DNA from: Clostridiaceae bacterium
GTDB lineage: Bacteria; Bacillota_I; Bacilli_A; Erysipelotrichales; Coprobacillaceae
Direction: 5' to 3'
Length of the DNA: 58,414 nt
NCBI GenBank assembly: GCA_902363625.1
Contig: CABJAS010000011.1
Location: forward strand, 1 to 58,414
Shown here: piece after piece, positions 51,660 to 58,414 of the stretch
Layout: each line of letters opens with the position of its first letter
Position numbering within the stretch: the first letter of the stretch is position 1
Notes under the pieces: generated by a model
Seen by the model: the letters and a program-made list of their open reading frames with translations, nothing else
What the model was told of the DNA's origin: nothing
The model's database searches: none
Made by a program: the position numbers and the translations under genes

Positions 51660-51926
51660 ATGACAAATTTTTTAATCTGTTTATTAATATTTAGTGTAAT
51701 TATTTTAATAATGGCTTTGGTTTATGTGATAGCAAATCTTATTTTTACGTTTAAGCTGCTGGTTCAAACTGCTTCACGTTTAGAAAAAACGGTGACTCGT
51801 CTGGATCAAATCACAACTAAAGGAAATCAGATCGTTGCGAATTATCGACGCCCTTTCTTATTCATGAGAGGTGTATCATTAAAAGTGCAAAGCATAGTTT
51901 CAAAGATTGTACATATATTTAAGTAG
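51660..51926 (+). CDS. Small single-pass membrane protein (DUF948-like)
   Basis: 88 residues. The first about 35 residues form one long hydrophobic segment (LICLLIFSVIILIMALVYVIANLIF), followed by a heptad-like region (LLVQTASRLEKTVTRLDQITTKGNQIV) suited to a short coiled coil, and a basic end. This resembles DUF948-type proteins but is shorter. The start at 51660 has AGGTG 8 bases upstream; a GTG three codons earlier is possible. It is 9 bases upstream of an unknown gene, so a two-gene unit. Function not known. Confidence 0.65.
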   Translation: MTNFLICLLIFSVIILIMALVYVIANLIFTFKLLVQTASRLEKTVTRLDQITTKGNQIVANYRRPFLFMRGVSLKVQSIVSKIVHIFK

Positions 51927-51935
51927 GAGGGAACT

Positions 51936-52334
51936 ATGAGACTGAATATTGATGATATCAATGCTTTTAAAACGCCTTTAGTCAAATGGCTGGGAAACGA
52001 ATATAAAGTAGATATAGAAAGACTGACATTATATATTAAGGATATCCTTTATTTCGATGCTGAAATGTATTATAAAGGATTGAAAATCCATATCGATGCC
52101 AAAGCAAGGATCAATAGTGAAAACGGAGATCTGATCATTGAGGTTGTCGAAGGGCAAGCCAAAAATAAATATCTTGTGTTCAATCTGATTGATTTTATTA
52201 CACCGCTTATAAAAGAAAGCAGTTTTTTTAGAATTGAAGATAACAAGATGATCTTTTCCTTTGATGAGCTGTATCTGCCGGTGATCTTTAAGCAAATTAG
52301 AATTGTAGATGAAGAAATTTTCATCGATTTTTAG
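51936..52334 (+). CDS. Uncharacterised 132-residue protein
   Basis: I do not recognise this family. It is soluble, without signal or membrane segment, and alternates short hydrophobic strands with charged turns (KGLKIHIDAKARI, NGDLIIEVVEGQAKNKYLVFNLIDF, RIEDNKMIFSFDELYLPVIFKQIRIVDEEIFIDF), which suggests a beta-rich fold. AGGAGG precedes the ATG. It is 9 bases after a small membrane-protein gene, suggesting a joint role near the membrane. Its stop codon overlaps the cre site of malQ. Confidence 0.7.
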   Translation: MRLNIDDINAFKTPLVKWLGNEYKVDIERLTLYIKDILYFDAEMYYKGLKIHIDAKARINSENGDLIIEVVEGQAKNKYLVFNLIDFITPLIKESSFFRIEDNKMIFSFDELYLPVIFKQIRIVDEEIFIDF

Positions 52335-52346
52335 AAAACGCTTTCA
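52333..52346 (+). promoter_or_regulatory. cre site (CcpA operator) upstream of malQ
   Basis: AGAAAACGCTTTCA matches the cre core GAAAACGCTTTC with one mismatch at the first base. It overlaps the -35 region of the malQ promoter. Confidence 0.7.
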
Positions 52347-52369
52347 ATATAGCGGCAAATCTGTATAAT
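52341..52369 (+). promoter_or_regulatory. malQ promoter
   Basis: CTTTCA, 17-base spacer, TATAAT. The -35 is weak and shares bases with the cre site. Confidence 0.6.
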
Positions 52370-52391
52370 GTAAATATACTTTTATGCTTTT

Positions 52392-52420
52392 AAAGAAGTG
52401 TAGAGATACACTTCTTTTAT
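52392..52420 (+). terminator. Terminator-like hairpin in the malQ leader
   Basis: Perfect 11-bp stem AAAGAAGTGTA-GAGA-TACACTTCTTT followed by TATAATC. It lies between the malQ promoter and the malQ start, so it may end the upstream transcript, attenuate malQ, or protect its 5' end. Confidence 0.6.
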
Positions 52421-52443
52421 AATCAGTTGGGAGGCTACATAGC

Positions 52444-53814
52444 ATGAAGAAAGCAGGAATATTATTGCCGATTTTTTCCTTACCTTCAATCGATGGTGTA
52501 GGAACATTTGGCAAAAGTGCTTATGAATTTGTGGATTATATGAAAGCAAGCGGACTGCATTATTGGCAGATTTTGCCTTTAAATCCATTAGATTCAAGTT
52601 ATTCACCTTATCAGACTATTTCTAGTTTTGCGGGAGAAACTGTCTATATCGATCTTACCTTATTAAAAGAAAATGGATTGTTAGAAGAAATAGAATGGGA
52701 ACGTTTCGATTCACATTGGGCGGACTATCGCCGAGTAAAGATTTTTAAAGAACCTTATTTTAAACAGGCATTTGAAAACTTTACACCGGATCACCGATGG
52801 TATCCGGATTTTGAACTTTTTAAAGAAAAGACATGGTGGCTGAATCATTTTTGTGAATTTAAGGTTCTGTATCGAACAAATAATAAAAATGAATGGTCAA
52901 CTTGGCAGCAATTTGAAATTGATGATACATTGAAAGAGTTTGAGGCATTTAAGCAATATTTGTTTTATCGTCAATGGCAGGAGCTCAAAAAATATGCAAA
53001 TGACAAAGGAATAGAAGTCAGTGGTGATCTGCCATTTTATGTAGGTTATAACAGCGAAGATGTTTACTTTAATAAACAGCTGTTTAAATTAGATGAAAAT
53101 AACCAGCCAAGCTGTGTTTCGGGAGTACCGCCGGATTATTTCAATCCTGACGGACAGCGCTGGAATCATCCGATCTATAATTGGGAAGCTTTAGAAAAGG
53201 AACATTTCAATTATTGGATAGATAAGATTCTGCAGGCTTGTCAGACAGTGGATATGTTAAGATTGGATCATTTCCGTGCCTTTGATACGTATTGGCAAGT
53301 AGATGTTCATTCAGTGGGTGCACGTGACGGAGCATGGCAGGAAGCACCGGGACATGCCCTATTCACAGAATTATTCAATCGCTATCCCAATTTAAATCTT
53401 ATTGTTGAAGATTTAGGATATCTGCGTGAAGAAGTCTATCAATTAAAAGATCGCTTTGGCTTTATGGGAATGAAAATCATGCAGTTCTCGTTTGAAGAAA
53501 CATTGAATCATCAGATTCCCGAAAACTGTTTGTATTATACAGGCACTCATGATAACGATACATTGCTTGGCTGGATGACTGAAGAAAACATTGACTACAG
53601 TATTGATGAACTGTTAGAGATGGCACTCGCAACAGCAGCAGAGGTTGTCATCATCCCTTTACAGGATTTTCTTGGCTTGGATGATTCAAGCCGAATTAAT
53701 TCTCCGGGAACAATCGGAACGCAAAACTGGACTTGGCGTATCGACAGCTTGGAGGATTTTGCCGAAAAATCGGAATCCATCAAAGCGATGCTGGAAAGAG
53801 CCCAAAGAATTTAA
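52444..53814 (+). CDS. malQ: 4-alpha-glucanotransferase (GH77)
   Basis: 456 residues, shorter than the usual about 500. It transfers alpha-1,4-glucan segments between maltodextrins. It opens with RAGILLP-like KAGILLPIFSLPSIDGVGTFG, then WQILPLNPLDSSYSPYQTISSFAG, the nucleophile Asp275 in LRLDHFRAFDTYW, the general acid in LIVEDLGYL, and the third acid in TGTHDNDTLLGW. GGAGG lies 9 bases before the ATG. Transcription is probably under CcpA control through the cre site upstream. The next gene is separated by a terminator. Confidence 0.95.
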   Translation: MKKAGILLPIFSLPSIDGVGTFGKSAYEFVDYMKASGLHYWQILPLNPLDSSYSPYQTISSFAGETVYIDLTLLKENGLLEEIEWERFDSHWADYRRVKIFKEPYFKQAFENFTPDHRWYPDFELFKEKTWWLNHFCEFKVLYRTNNKNEWSTWQQFEIDDTLKEFEAFKQYLFYRQWQELKKYANDKGIEVSGDLPFYVGYNSEDVYFNKQLFKLDENNQPSCVSGVPPDYFNPDGQRWNHPIYNWEALEKEHFNYWIDKILQACQTVDMLRLDHFRAFDTYWQVDVHSVGARDGAWQEAPGHALFTELFNRYPNLNLIVEDLGYLREEVYQLKDRFGFMGMKIMQFSFEETLNHQIPENCLYYTGTHDNDTLLGWMTEENIDYSIDELLEMALATAAEVVIIPLQDFLGLDDSSRINSPGTIGTQNWTWRIDSLEDFAEKSESIKAMLERAQRI

Positions 53815-53816
53815 GA

Positions 53817-53847
53817 TAATGCCACGATTTCGTGGTATTTTCTTTTT
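53817..53847 (+). terminator. malQ terminator
   Basis: Stem ATGCCACGA-TT-TCGTGGTAT followed by TTTCTTTTT. Confidence 0.85.
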
Positions 53848-53883
53848 AAAAAAGGTATAATGAGTCACAGGAGGAAAAGAGAA

Positions 53884-55260
53884 ATGAGAGAGAATGTTTG
53901 GAAAACGTATACAGAAGAAAATCTAAAAGATCTTTTTCAGTTCTGTGAAGGATATAAAGATTATATTTCTAAATGTAAAACTGAAAGAGAATGTGTTAAA
54001 GAAACAATTCGTATTGTAGAAGCGCAAGGGTATCATAATATCCAAGATTATATTGCGAATCAGAGTCCGCTTAAAGCAGGGGATAAGATCTATGCAAATA
54101 ACTATGATAAAACGATCGCTCTGTTTGTCATCGGTCAGCAGCCAATGGAAAACGGAATGAAAATCTTGGGGGCCCATATCGATTCTCCACGTATTGACTT
54201 AAAACAAAATCCGGTATATGAAGATACAGATCTTGCATTATTGGATACGCATTATTATGGTGGAATTAAAAAATTTCATTGGGTAGCTCTGCCTTTAGCG
54301 ATGCATGGGGTAGTGTGCAAAAAAGATGGAACAACGATTGATGTCGTGCTTGGGGAAGATGAAAATGATCCAGTCGTTGCAATTTCCGATTTATTAGTTC
54401 ATTTATCAGGTGAACAAATGTCAAAACCAGCTTCAAAAGTCATTGAAGGGGAAAGCTTGAATGTATTAGTTGGAAGCATTCCGTTAAATGGTGAAGAAAA
54501 AGAAGCAGTAAAAGCAAATGTATTGAAACTGTTAAAAGAAAAATATGATTTTGATGAGGACGATTTCTTATCAGCAGAAATCGAATTAGTTCCGGCAGGA
54601 AAAGCACGTGATTTAGGGCTTGACCGTTCAATGATCATGGGATATGGGCATGATGACCGTATCTGTGCGTATACTTCTTTGATGGCTACATTAGCGATTG
54701 AATCAACGGATCGCACTTGCTGCTGCTTGTTAGTAGACAAGGAAGAAGTAGGAAGCAACGGTGCCAGCGGAATGCATTCTAAATTCTTTGAAAACACGGT
54801 GGCGGAAATTATTAATTTAATGGCAGTTTATGATGATTTAAAGCTTCGTCGTTGTCTGGCTAATTCAGTGATGCTGTCATCTGATGTTTCAGCAGCTTTT
54901 GATCCAAATTATCCTAGTGTATTTGAAAAGAAGAACTCAGCATACTTTGCCAGAGGGATTGTTTTCAATAAATATACCGGATCTCGCGGAAAATCAGGGT
55001 GCAATGATGCTAATCCGGAATATATCGCTAAATTAAGAGATATCATGGATAAACATCATGTAGCCTTCCAAACAGCTGAATTAGGTGCTGTCGATGTTGG
55101 CGGAGGCGGAACAATCGCATATATCTTAGCCAACTTAAATATGCAGGTGATCGATTGTGGAGTACCTGTGCTGAATATGCATGCGCCATATGAAATTGCA
55201 TGTAAAGCAGACATCTATGAAACAGTTAAAGGATATAAAGCTTTCTTAATTGAGGCATAA
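53884..55260 (+). CDS. M18 family aminopeptidase
   Basis: 458 residues, cytosolic zinc aminopeptidase. Metal-binding and catalytic stretches are visible: GAHIDSPRIDL (histidine and aspartate), HYYGGIKKFHW, LLVDKEEVGSNGASG (catalytic Glu-Glu pair), SSDVSAAFDPNY and VPVLNMHAPYEIACKADIYE (C-terminal histidine). This is the dodecameric tetrahedral peptidase family that removes N-terminal acidic or hydrophobic residues. The start at 53884 has AGGAGG 9 bases upstream; the open frame begins 8 codons earlier. Single-gene unit. Confidence 0.95.
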   Translation: MRENVWKTYTEENLKDLFQFCEGYKDYISKCKTERECVKETIRIVEAQGYHNIQDYIANQSPLKAGDKIYANNYDKTIALFVIGQQPMENGMKILGAHIDSPRIDLKQNPVYEDTDLALLDTHYYGGIKKFHWVALPLAMHGVVCKKDGTTIDVVLGEDENDPVVAISDLLVHLSGEQMSKPASKVIEGESLNVLVGSIPLNGEEKEAVKANVLKLLKEKYDFDEDDFLSAEIELVPAGKARDLGLDRSMIMGYGHDDRICAYTSLMATLAIESTDRTCCCLLVDKEEVGSNGASGMHSKFFENTVAEIINLMAVYDDLKLRRCLANSVMLSSDVSAAFDPNYPSVFEKKNSAYFARGIVFNKYTGSRGKSGCNDANPEYIAKLRDIMDKHHVAFQTAELGAVDVGGGGTIAYILANLNMQVIDCGVPVLNMHAPYEIACKADIYETVKGYKAFLIEA

Positions 55261-55341
55261 TAAAAAGCGCTTGATGAGTAGGAGCTCCAACTTGTTAGAT
55301 TTCATCTAACCTTGGAGTACCGTTCATACAAGTGCTTTTTT
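55261..55341. terminator. Long nested bidirectional terminator
   Basis: Outer arms AAAAAGCGCTTG and CAAGTGCTTTTT (one G-T pair) enclose CTCCAA/TTGGAG and GTTAGAT-TTC-ATCTAAC. It separates the convergent aminopeptidase and CoA-binding protein genes. Confidence 0.8.
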
Positions 55342-55343
55342 TG

Positions 55344-55724
55344 TTATGGTTCTAATCTTCTTAGCACACAATCCAAATAGTAGTGAATGGGTAGTGTATC
55401 TAAATAGGCTAAGAAATCATCGTCATATGTACCCGGCTGCAGCCAAATATATCGGATGCCTAATTCTAAACATTGCTTAATATAATCATAGCCATGCTTT
55501 GGACTTACCACAAAGACAGCTACTTCTATCTTTTGGGGAACTGATAATAAACTTGGATAAAGCGGATCCCCATCTACTTCTTTATAGGTATAGCTGATGC
55601 CACTCACATGATAATGATGTCTCTTTAAACATTGATAAATCTTGTATCCGTATTTTTCCGGATCGGTTGTAACGCCAATCACAGCAAAATGGGAATACGT
55701 ATTTAATAATTCATTTGCTTCCAT
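55344..55724 (-). CDS. CoA-binding domain protein (YccU-like)
   Basis: 126 residues, a single Rossmann domain. It has FAVIGVTTDPEKYGYKIYQCLKRHHYHVSGISYTYKEVDGDPLYPSL, then AVFVVSPKHGYDYIKQCLELGIRYIWLQPGT, typical of the stand-alone CoA_binding family related to succinyl-CoA ligase alpha domains. The ATG at 55724 has AAGGAG 8 bases upstream. It is divergent from the TPR gene. Biological role unknown. Confidence 0.87.
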   Translation of the reverse strand: MEANELLNTYSHFAVIGVTTDPEKYGYKIYQCLKRHHYHVSGISYTYKEVDGDPLYPSLLSVPQKIEVAVFVVSPKHGYDYIKQCLELGIRYIWLQPGTYDDDFLAYLDTLPIHYYLDCVLRRLEP

Positions 55725-55800
55725 AATCCTTCTCCTTAATATCAATGTACAATAATTAGGAAAGGAATACAAAGAGATTGCATAAATATATGCATTCTTC

Positions 55801-55829
55801 TTTTCAATTCTGTAATTCTTTTCTATACT
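55801..55829 (+). promoter_or_regulatory. Promoter of the TPR-nucleotidyltransferase operon
   Basis: TTTTCA, 17-base spacer, TATACT, about 22 bases before the start codon. Confidence 0.5.
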
Positions 55830-55850
55830 TAATAAAAAGAAGGTGACAGC

Positions 55851-57608
55851 ATGACAGCACAGGAGTTTTTCAATCAGATCGACTTTTTATATGAAAGTGA
55901 CCCGGAACAAGTAGAAGCTTTCCTGCAAAAGCAAAGAACTGCCGGAGAAAACAGACAAGATATAGGATGGCAGTTAATGGCATTAAATGAGTTGATTGGA
56001 TATTACCGCAGCCGCTCAATGCATCAGAACTCTATCGATCACAGTTTTATGGCGATTCGACTGTTAGGAGATGCGGGGTTAATCCAACATGTTCAAGGAG
56101 CAACTATCTTATTAAATTGTGCAACAGCTTTTAAAGCAGCGGAATGTTATGAAGAAGCAAGCTTGCTGTATGAACGCTGTCTGAAAATATATGAAGATAA
56201 AATTGACTCAAAAGATGAACGAATTGCTAGTCTTTATAATAATATGAGTGATCTTTACCAGCGCTCAGGAGACATGCTTAATGCCAAAGCATGCTTGAGT
56301 AAAGCAATGGAGATCATGGATAAAGAAGCGCACCCGATAGAATGGGCTACCTCAATGACTAATCTTGGGGGACTTTATTTAAAAGAGGGGGATATAAAAC
56401 AGGCAGAATCTATCTTGGTTCAGGCACAGGCCATCTTTTCAAAAACGGAGGATCCTCACTATGGAGTTTGTCTGTTATATCTAGGGAAAATCAGACAGAG
56501 TGTGGAAGACTATGAACATGGATTAGCCTTAATCCGTCATTACTTTAAAGAAAATGATGACTTCAAAGCAGGCTGGGAAGAATATATTGAGCTTTTAAAA
56601 GAAAAGAACTTGACAGTACGCTTTCAGTTAGCGCAAAAGAAAGCGATAAAAGGAATTGAACTATCACAAGCTTATTATGAAGAGGTTGGAAGACCTATTT
56701 TAAAGAAAAACTTCCCAAATCTATTTAAGCAGATGACCATTGCTTTAATAGGAATGGGGAGCGAGTGCTATGGACTTGATGATGTGATTTCACAGGACCA
56801 TGACTTTTATCCGCGTTTTCTTATTTTTGTTGAGGACAACCTCGATTCCCAGTTATTTGCTAAGATACAGAAAGTGTACGATCAGCTTCCTGATTATTAT
56901 TTAGGGTATCGAAAAACACATACTCGCTATAAAGAAAAACGAGATGGTGTGTTTAAGATTAAATCTTTTTTTAAAGAGCTGCTGGGCAGTCATTTTATAT
57001 TGGAAAATACATTGGATTGGTTTTATCTTGATGAAGCGGTTTTATCCATGCTTCAAAATGGAAAGATATTTAAAGAAGGAGAAAACTCTTTTAATGAGTG
57101 GCGCCGGCGATTCTCTTATTACAGTGAAGATGTTCGATTGAAAAAGATCATGAGCTGTATCGCTAAAATGGCACAGTCGGGACAATATAATTATGCTAGA
57201 ATGATGAAGCGAGGAGATATTGTAGCGGCAAATCATGCCTTGTCACAATTTATTGAAGAAACATTGAAAGTACTTTATTTATTGAATCGACAGTATTGTC
57301 CGTATTATAAATGGCGTTTTGCTTTGGCAAAACAAATGTTTAAAGAAAAAATTGTGCTTTGTCAACTAGAATCACTTGTCCAAGCTCCTTTTGAACCATT
57401 ATTATATAAAGAGACAGAGGAAAGGGAGAGGCGAGCAAGTGATATAAAAGTAAAATGGATAGAGGAAATCAGTCATGCTGTTATTGAGGAGTTAAAAAGA
57501 CAGCATTTGACTGATCATGATGCCTCCTTTTTACAAGATCATTTAGAAAATATAAGAACACGCATCAGTGATCCGGAGATTAAGATGATGCATGTGATGG
57601 AGGGATAA
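55851..57608 (+). CDS. TPR protein fused to a DUF4037-type nucleotidyltransferase
   Basis: 585 residues. The first about 250 are tetratricopeptide-like helical repeats (for example ATILLNCATAFKAAECYEEASLLYERCLKIYED, SLYNNMSDLYQRSGDMLNAKACLSKAMEIM, MTNLGGLYLKEGDIKQAESILVQAQAIF). From about 280 on is a nucleotidyltransferase-fold domain: Gly-Ser at 303-304 and Asp-His-Asp at 316-318 in GSECYGLDDVISQDHD give the hG[GS]x(9-13)Dh[DE] catalytic pattern. A helical C-terminal part follows. This matches DUF4037. AAGGTG precedes the ATG. The DUF4125 gene starts 1 base after its stop, so the two are probably one functional unit. Target unknown. Confidence 0.82.
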   Translation: MTAQEFFNQIDFLYESDPEQVEAFLQKQRTAGENRQDIGWQLMALNELIGYYRSRSMHQNSIDHSFMAIRLLGDAGLIQHVQGATILLNCATAFKAAECYEEASLLYERCLKIYEDKIDSKDERIASLYNNMSDLYQRSGDMLNAKACLSKAMEIMDKEAHPIEWATSMTNLGGLYLKEGDIKQAESILVQAQAIFSKTEDPHYGVCLLYLGKIRQSVEDYEHGLALIRHYFKENDDFKAGWEEYIELLKEKNLTVRFQLAQKKAIKGIELSQAYYEEVGRPILKKNFPNLFKQMTIALIGMGSECYGLDDVISQDHDFYPRFLIFVEDNLDSQLFAKIQKVYDQLPDYYLGYRKTHTRYKEKRDGVFKIKSFFKELLGSHFILENTLDWFYLDEAVLSMLQNGKIFKEGENSFNEWRRRFSYYSEDVRLKKIMSCIAKMAQSGQYNYARMMKRGDIVAANHALSQFIEETLKVLYLLNRQYCPYYKWRFALAKQMFKEKIVLCQLESLVQAPFEPLLYKETEERERRASDIKVKWIEEISHAVIEELKRQHLTDHDASFLQDHLENIRTRISDPEIKMMHVMEG

Positions 57609-57609
57609 T

Positions 57610-58212
57610 ATGAGTAAGATAAAAGAAATTATTGATTTGGAATGGGAAATGTTTCAAAACGTAAGAAACGAAGGCGGTGTGGCGGATTGTCAAAAAGATC
57701 AGGAAACCTTTCGCATCATGCGCTACAGTCAGTTCCAAACATGGAACGATGAACTGCTTGAAAGCTATTATCAGGATTTGTTGGAAGGTAAAAGCAGTGG
57801 CTGGAATTTAATTATGGAAAAATATGCCCGTATGATGGAAACGACAGCACCGAAAAAATATGAAGAAATTGCCCATATCCTACCTATGATTGATGAACAG
57901 CGTAAGGAATTAATGGAAGTCGTTATAGGAATTCAGGTAAAGTGGATGGAGAACTTTGCTAAAGAGTATCCGAGATTATCGCAGAATGCTCGACAAATCC
58001 ATACCTTTGAAGACCAAGAAGAAGACACTTCATTTGAAACATATCTGCGAGGAGAACTATGTACGTATTCTGATCATACTTTTAAACTGTATTGTGAGTT
58101 TATCTTGAACTTAGTAAAACAGAATCAGAATCTGACAAAGATGACAATTGAGAATACAGTTAAGCTATATGGCTATGAATCTCTTTATAACGCAGAAAAA
58201 AAGATAAAATAA
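57610..58212 (+). CDS. DUF4125 family protein
   Basis: 200 residues, soluble and helical. The sequence EIIDLEWEMFQNVRNEGGVADCQKDQETFRIMRYSQFQTWNDELLESYYQDLLEGKSSGWNLIMEKYARMMETTAP, then ETYLRGELCTYSDHTFKLY, matches the DUF4125 family, known mainly from Firmicutes and of unknown function. Its start is 1 base after the stop codon of the TPR-DUF4037 gene, with AGGG upstream. No clear terminator separates it from the rRNA promoter 30 bases further on. The tight linkage suggests a partner of the nucleotidyltransferase. Confidence 0.82.
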   Translation: MSKIKEIIDLEWEMFQNVRNEGGVADCQKDQETFRIMRYSQFQTWNDELLESYYQDLLEGKSSGWNLIMEKYARMMETTAPKKYEEIAHILPMIDEQRKELMEVVIGIQVKWMENFAKEYPRLSQNARQIHTFEDQEEDTSFETYLRGELCTYSDHTFKLYCEFILNLVKQNQNLTKMTIENTVKLYGYESLYNAEKKIK

Positions 58213-58240
58213 AATTTTTTTAAAAAATAATAAAAAAGAC

Positions 58241-58269
58241 TTGTCAAAGGAGAGAGGACGTGGTAATAT
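58241..58269 (+). promoter_or_regulatory. rRNA operon promoter
   Basis: TTGTCA, 17-base spacer, TAATAT, placed about 34 bases before the conserved rRNA leader motif. Confidence 0.75.
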
Positions 58270-58275
58270 AAACAG

Positions 58276-58414
58276 GCAGTCCAATCAAGGGCGGCGGAGA
58301 CCATTGAAAACTGAACAGAACACGTCAAACAATTTCGATCGAAAGAAAGAAAAATTGAGAAAAAAAGAAACAAAAGTCAGAAGACAAAAAAGAGTCAAAG
58401 AAAAACAACTTTGA
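58276..58414 (+). other. rRNA operon leader, 16S rRNA expected at the window end
   Basis: ATTGAAAACTGAACAGAACA (58303-58322) is the kind of sequence seen in leaders and spacers of Firmicutes rrn operons (box A-like antitermination region). After an A-rich stretch the window ends in CAACTTTGA, which would fit the first bases before GAGTTTGATC of 16S rRNA. No mature rRNA can be confirmed. Confidence 0.7.

Noticed and set aside
55261..55341. Structured RNA or riboswitch after the M18 aminopeptidase gene
   Set aside because: It sits between convergent genes with A/T-tract ends and has no downstream gene to control; terminator is sufficient.

Overview
The window looks like chromosomal DNA of a low-GC Gram-positive gut-type bacterium. 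It is AT-rich, uses strong AGGAGG ribosome binding sites, and has closely packed genes, Rho-independent terminators, a glmS ribozyme, CcpA-type cre sites and tRNAs with encoded CCA. The gene content (small trigger-factor-like protein, N-terminally extended RsmH, short-type MalQ, orphan PTS IIC, DUF4125 gene) suggests Erysipelotrichia/Coprobacillaceae or a neighbouring Firmicutes lineage. That placement is inference; no 16S sequence is inside the window.

Layout. (1) 1-11725, minus strand: one long surface-polysaccharide operon read from loaP (a NusG paralogue) through a sugar aminotransferase, an initiating phosphosugar transferase, acetyltransferases, a FemAB-like protein, three GT4 glycosyltransferases, a Wzy/EpsG-like polymerase, a LbH acetyltransferase, a Wzx-like flippase and the start of UDP-glucose 6-dehydrogenase. 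Everything beyond about 9300 is visibly more AT-rich, as expected of an exchangeable serotype-like block behind a conserved head. Two terminator-like hairpins flank loaP, so the operon probably depends on LoaP antitermination. (2) 11917-14421: asnA, a 28-aa membrane microprotein and ald. (3) 14552-18234: a lipoprotein solute-binding protein paired with a Cache-GGDEF-EAL protein and no ABC permease. (4) 18270-20600: a trigger factor-like chaperone lacking the ribosome-binding domain, and RsmH. (5) 20615-21634: eight tRNAs in two minus-strand arrays (Asn-Glu-Val-Thr-Lys-Leu and Asn-Glu) with a 26-aa membrane microprotein between them. (6) 21719-26165: LysR, glmM and a glmS ribozyme plus glmS, two amino-sugar steps placed divergently. 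(7) 26196-29847: phosphoesterase, HAD hydrolase and a cre-controlled PTS IIC. (8) 29844-34068: LysR with a split chromate-transporter pair, and a PRD regulator. (9) 34114-44463: damaged GNAT gene, aspA, Lrp, Ca/Na antiporter, DUF4865-like protein with a LysR gene broken by a stop codon, GNAT, AEC transporter, PepF and a DUF5696-like protein. (10) 44477-47918: response regulator, ABC ATPase, permease and histidine kinase. (11) 47986-55341: GH42 beta-galactosidase, GH1 6-phospho-beta-glucosidase, an unknown gene pair, malQ under a cre site, and an M18 aminopeptidase. (12) 55344-58414: CoA-binding protein, a TPR-nucleotidyltransferase plus DUF4125 operon, then a strong rRNA-type promoter and leader; the window stops at or just before 16S rRNA.

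How it fits together: amino-sugar synthesis (glmS, glmM) and the polysaccharide operon supply the cell surface. The PTS IIC, GH1, GH42 and MalQ use plant or milk sugars under carbon catabolite control. AsnA, Ald, AspA and Lrp form a scattered aspartate/alanine nitrogen set. The least explained modules are the TPR-nucleotidyltransferase/DUF4125 pair and the solute-binding-protein/c-di-GMP pair.
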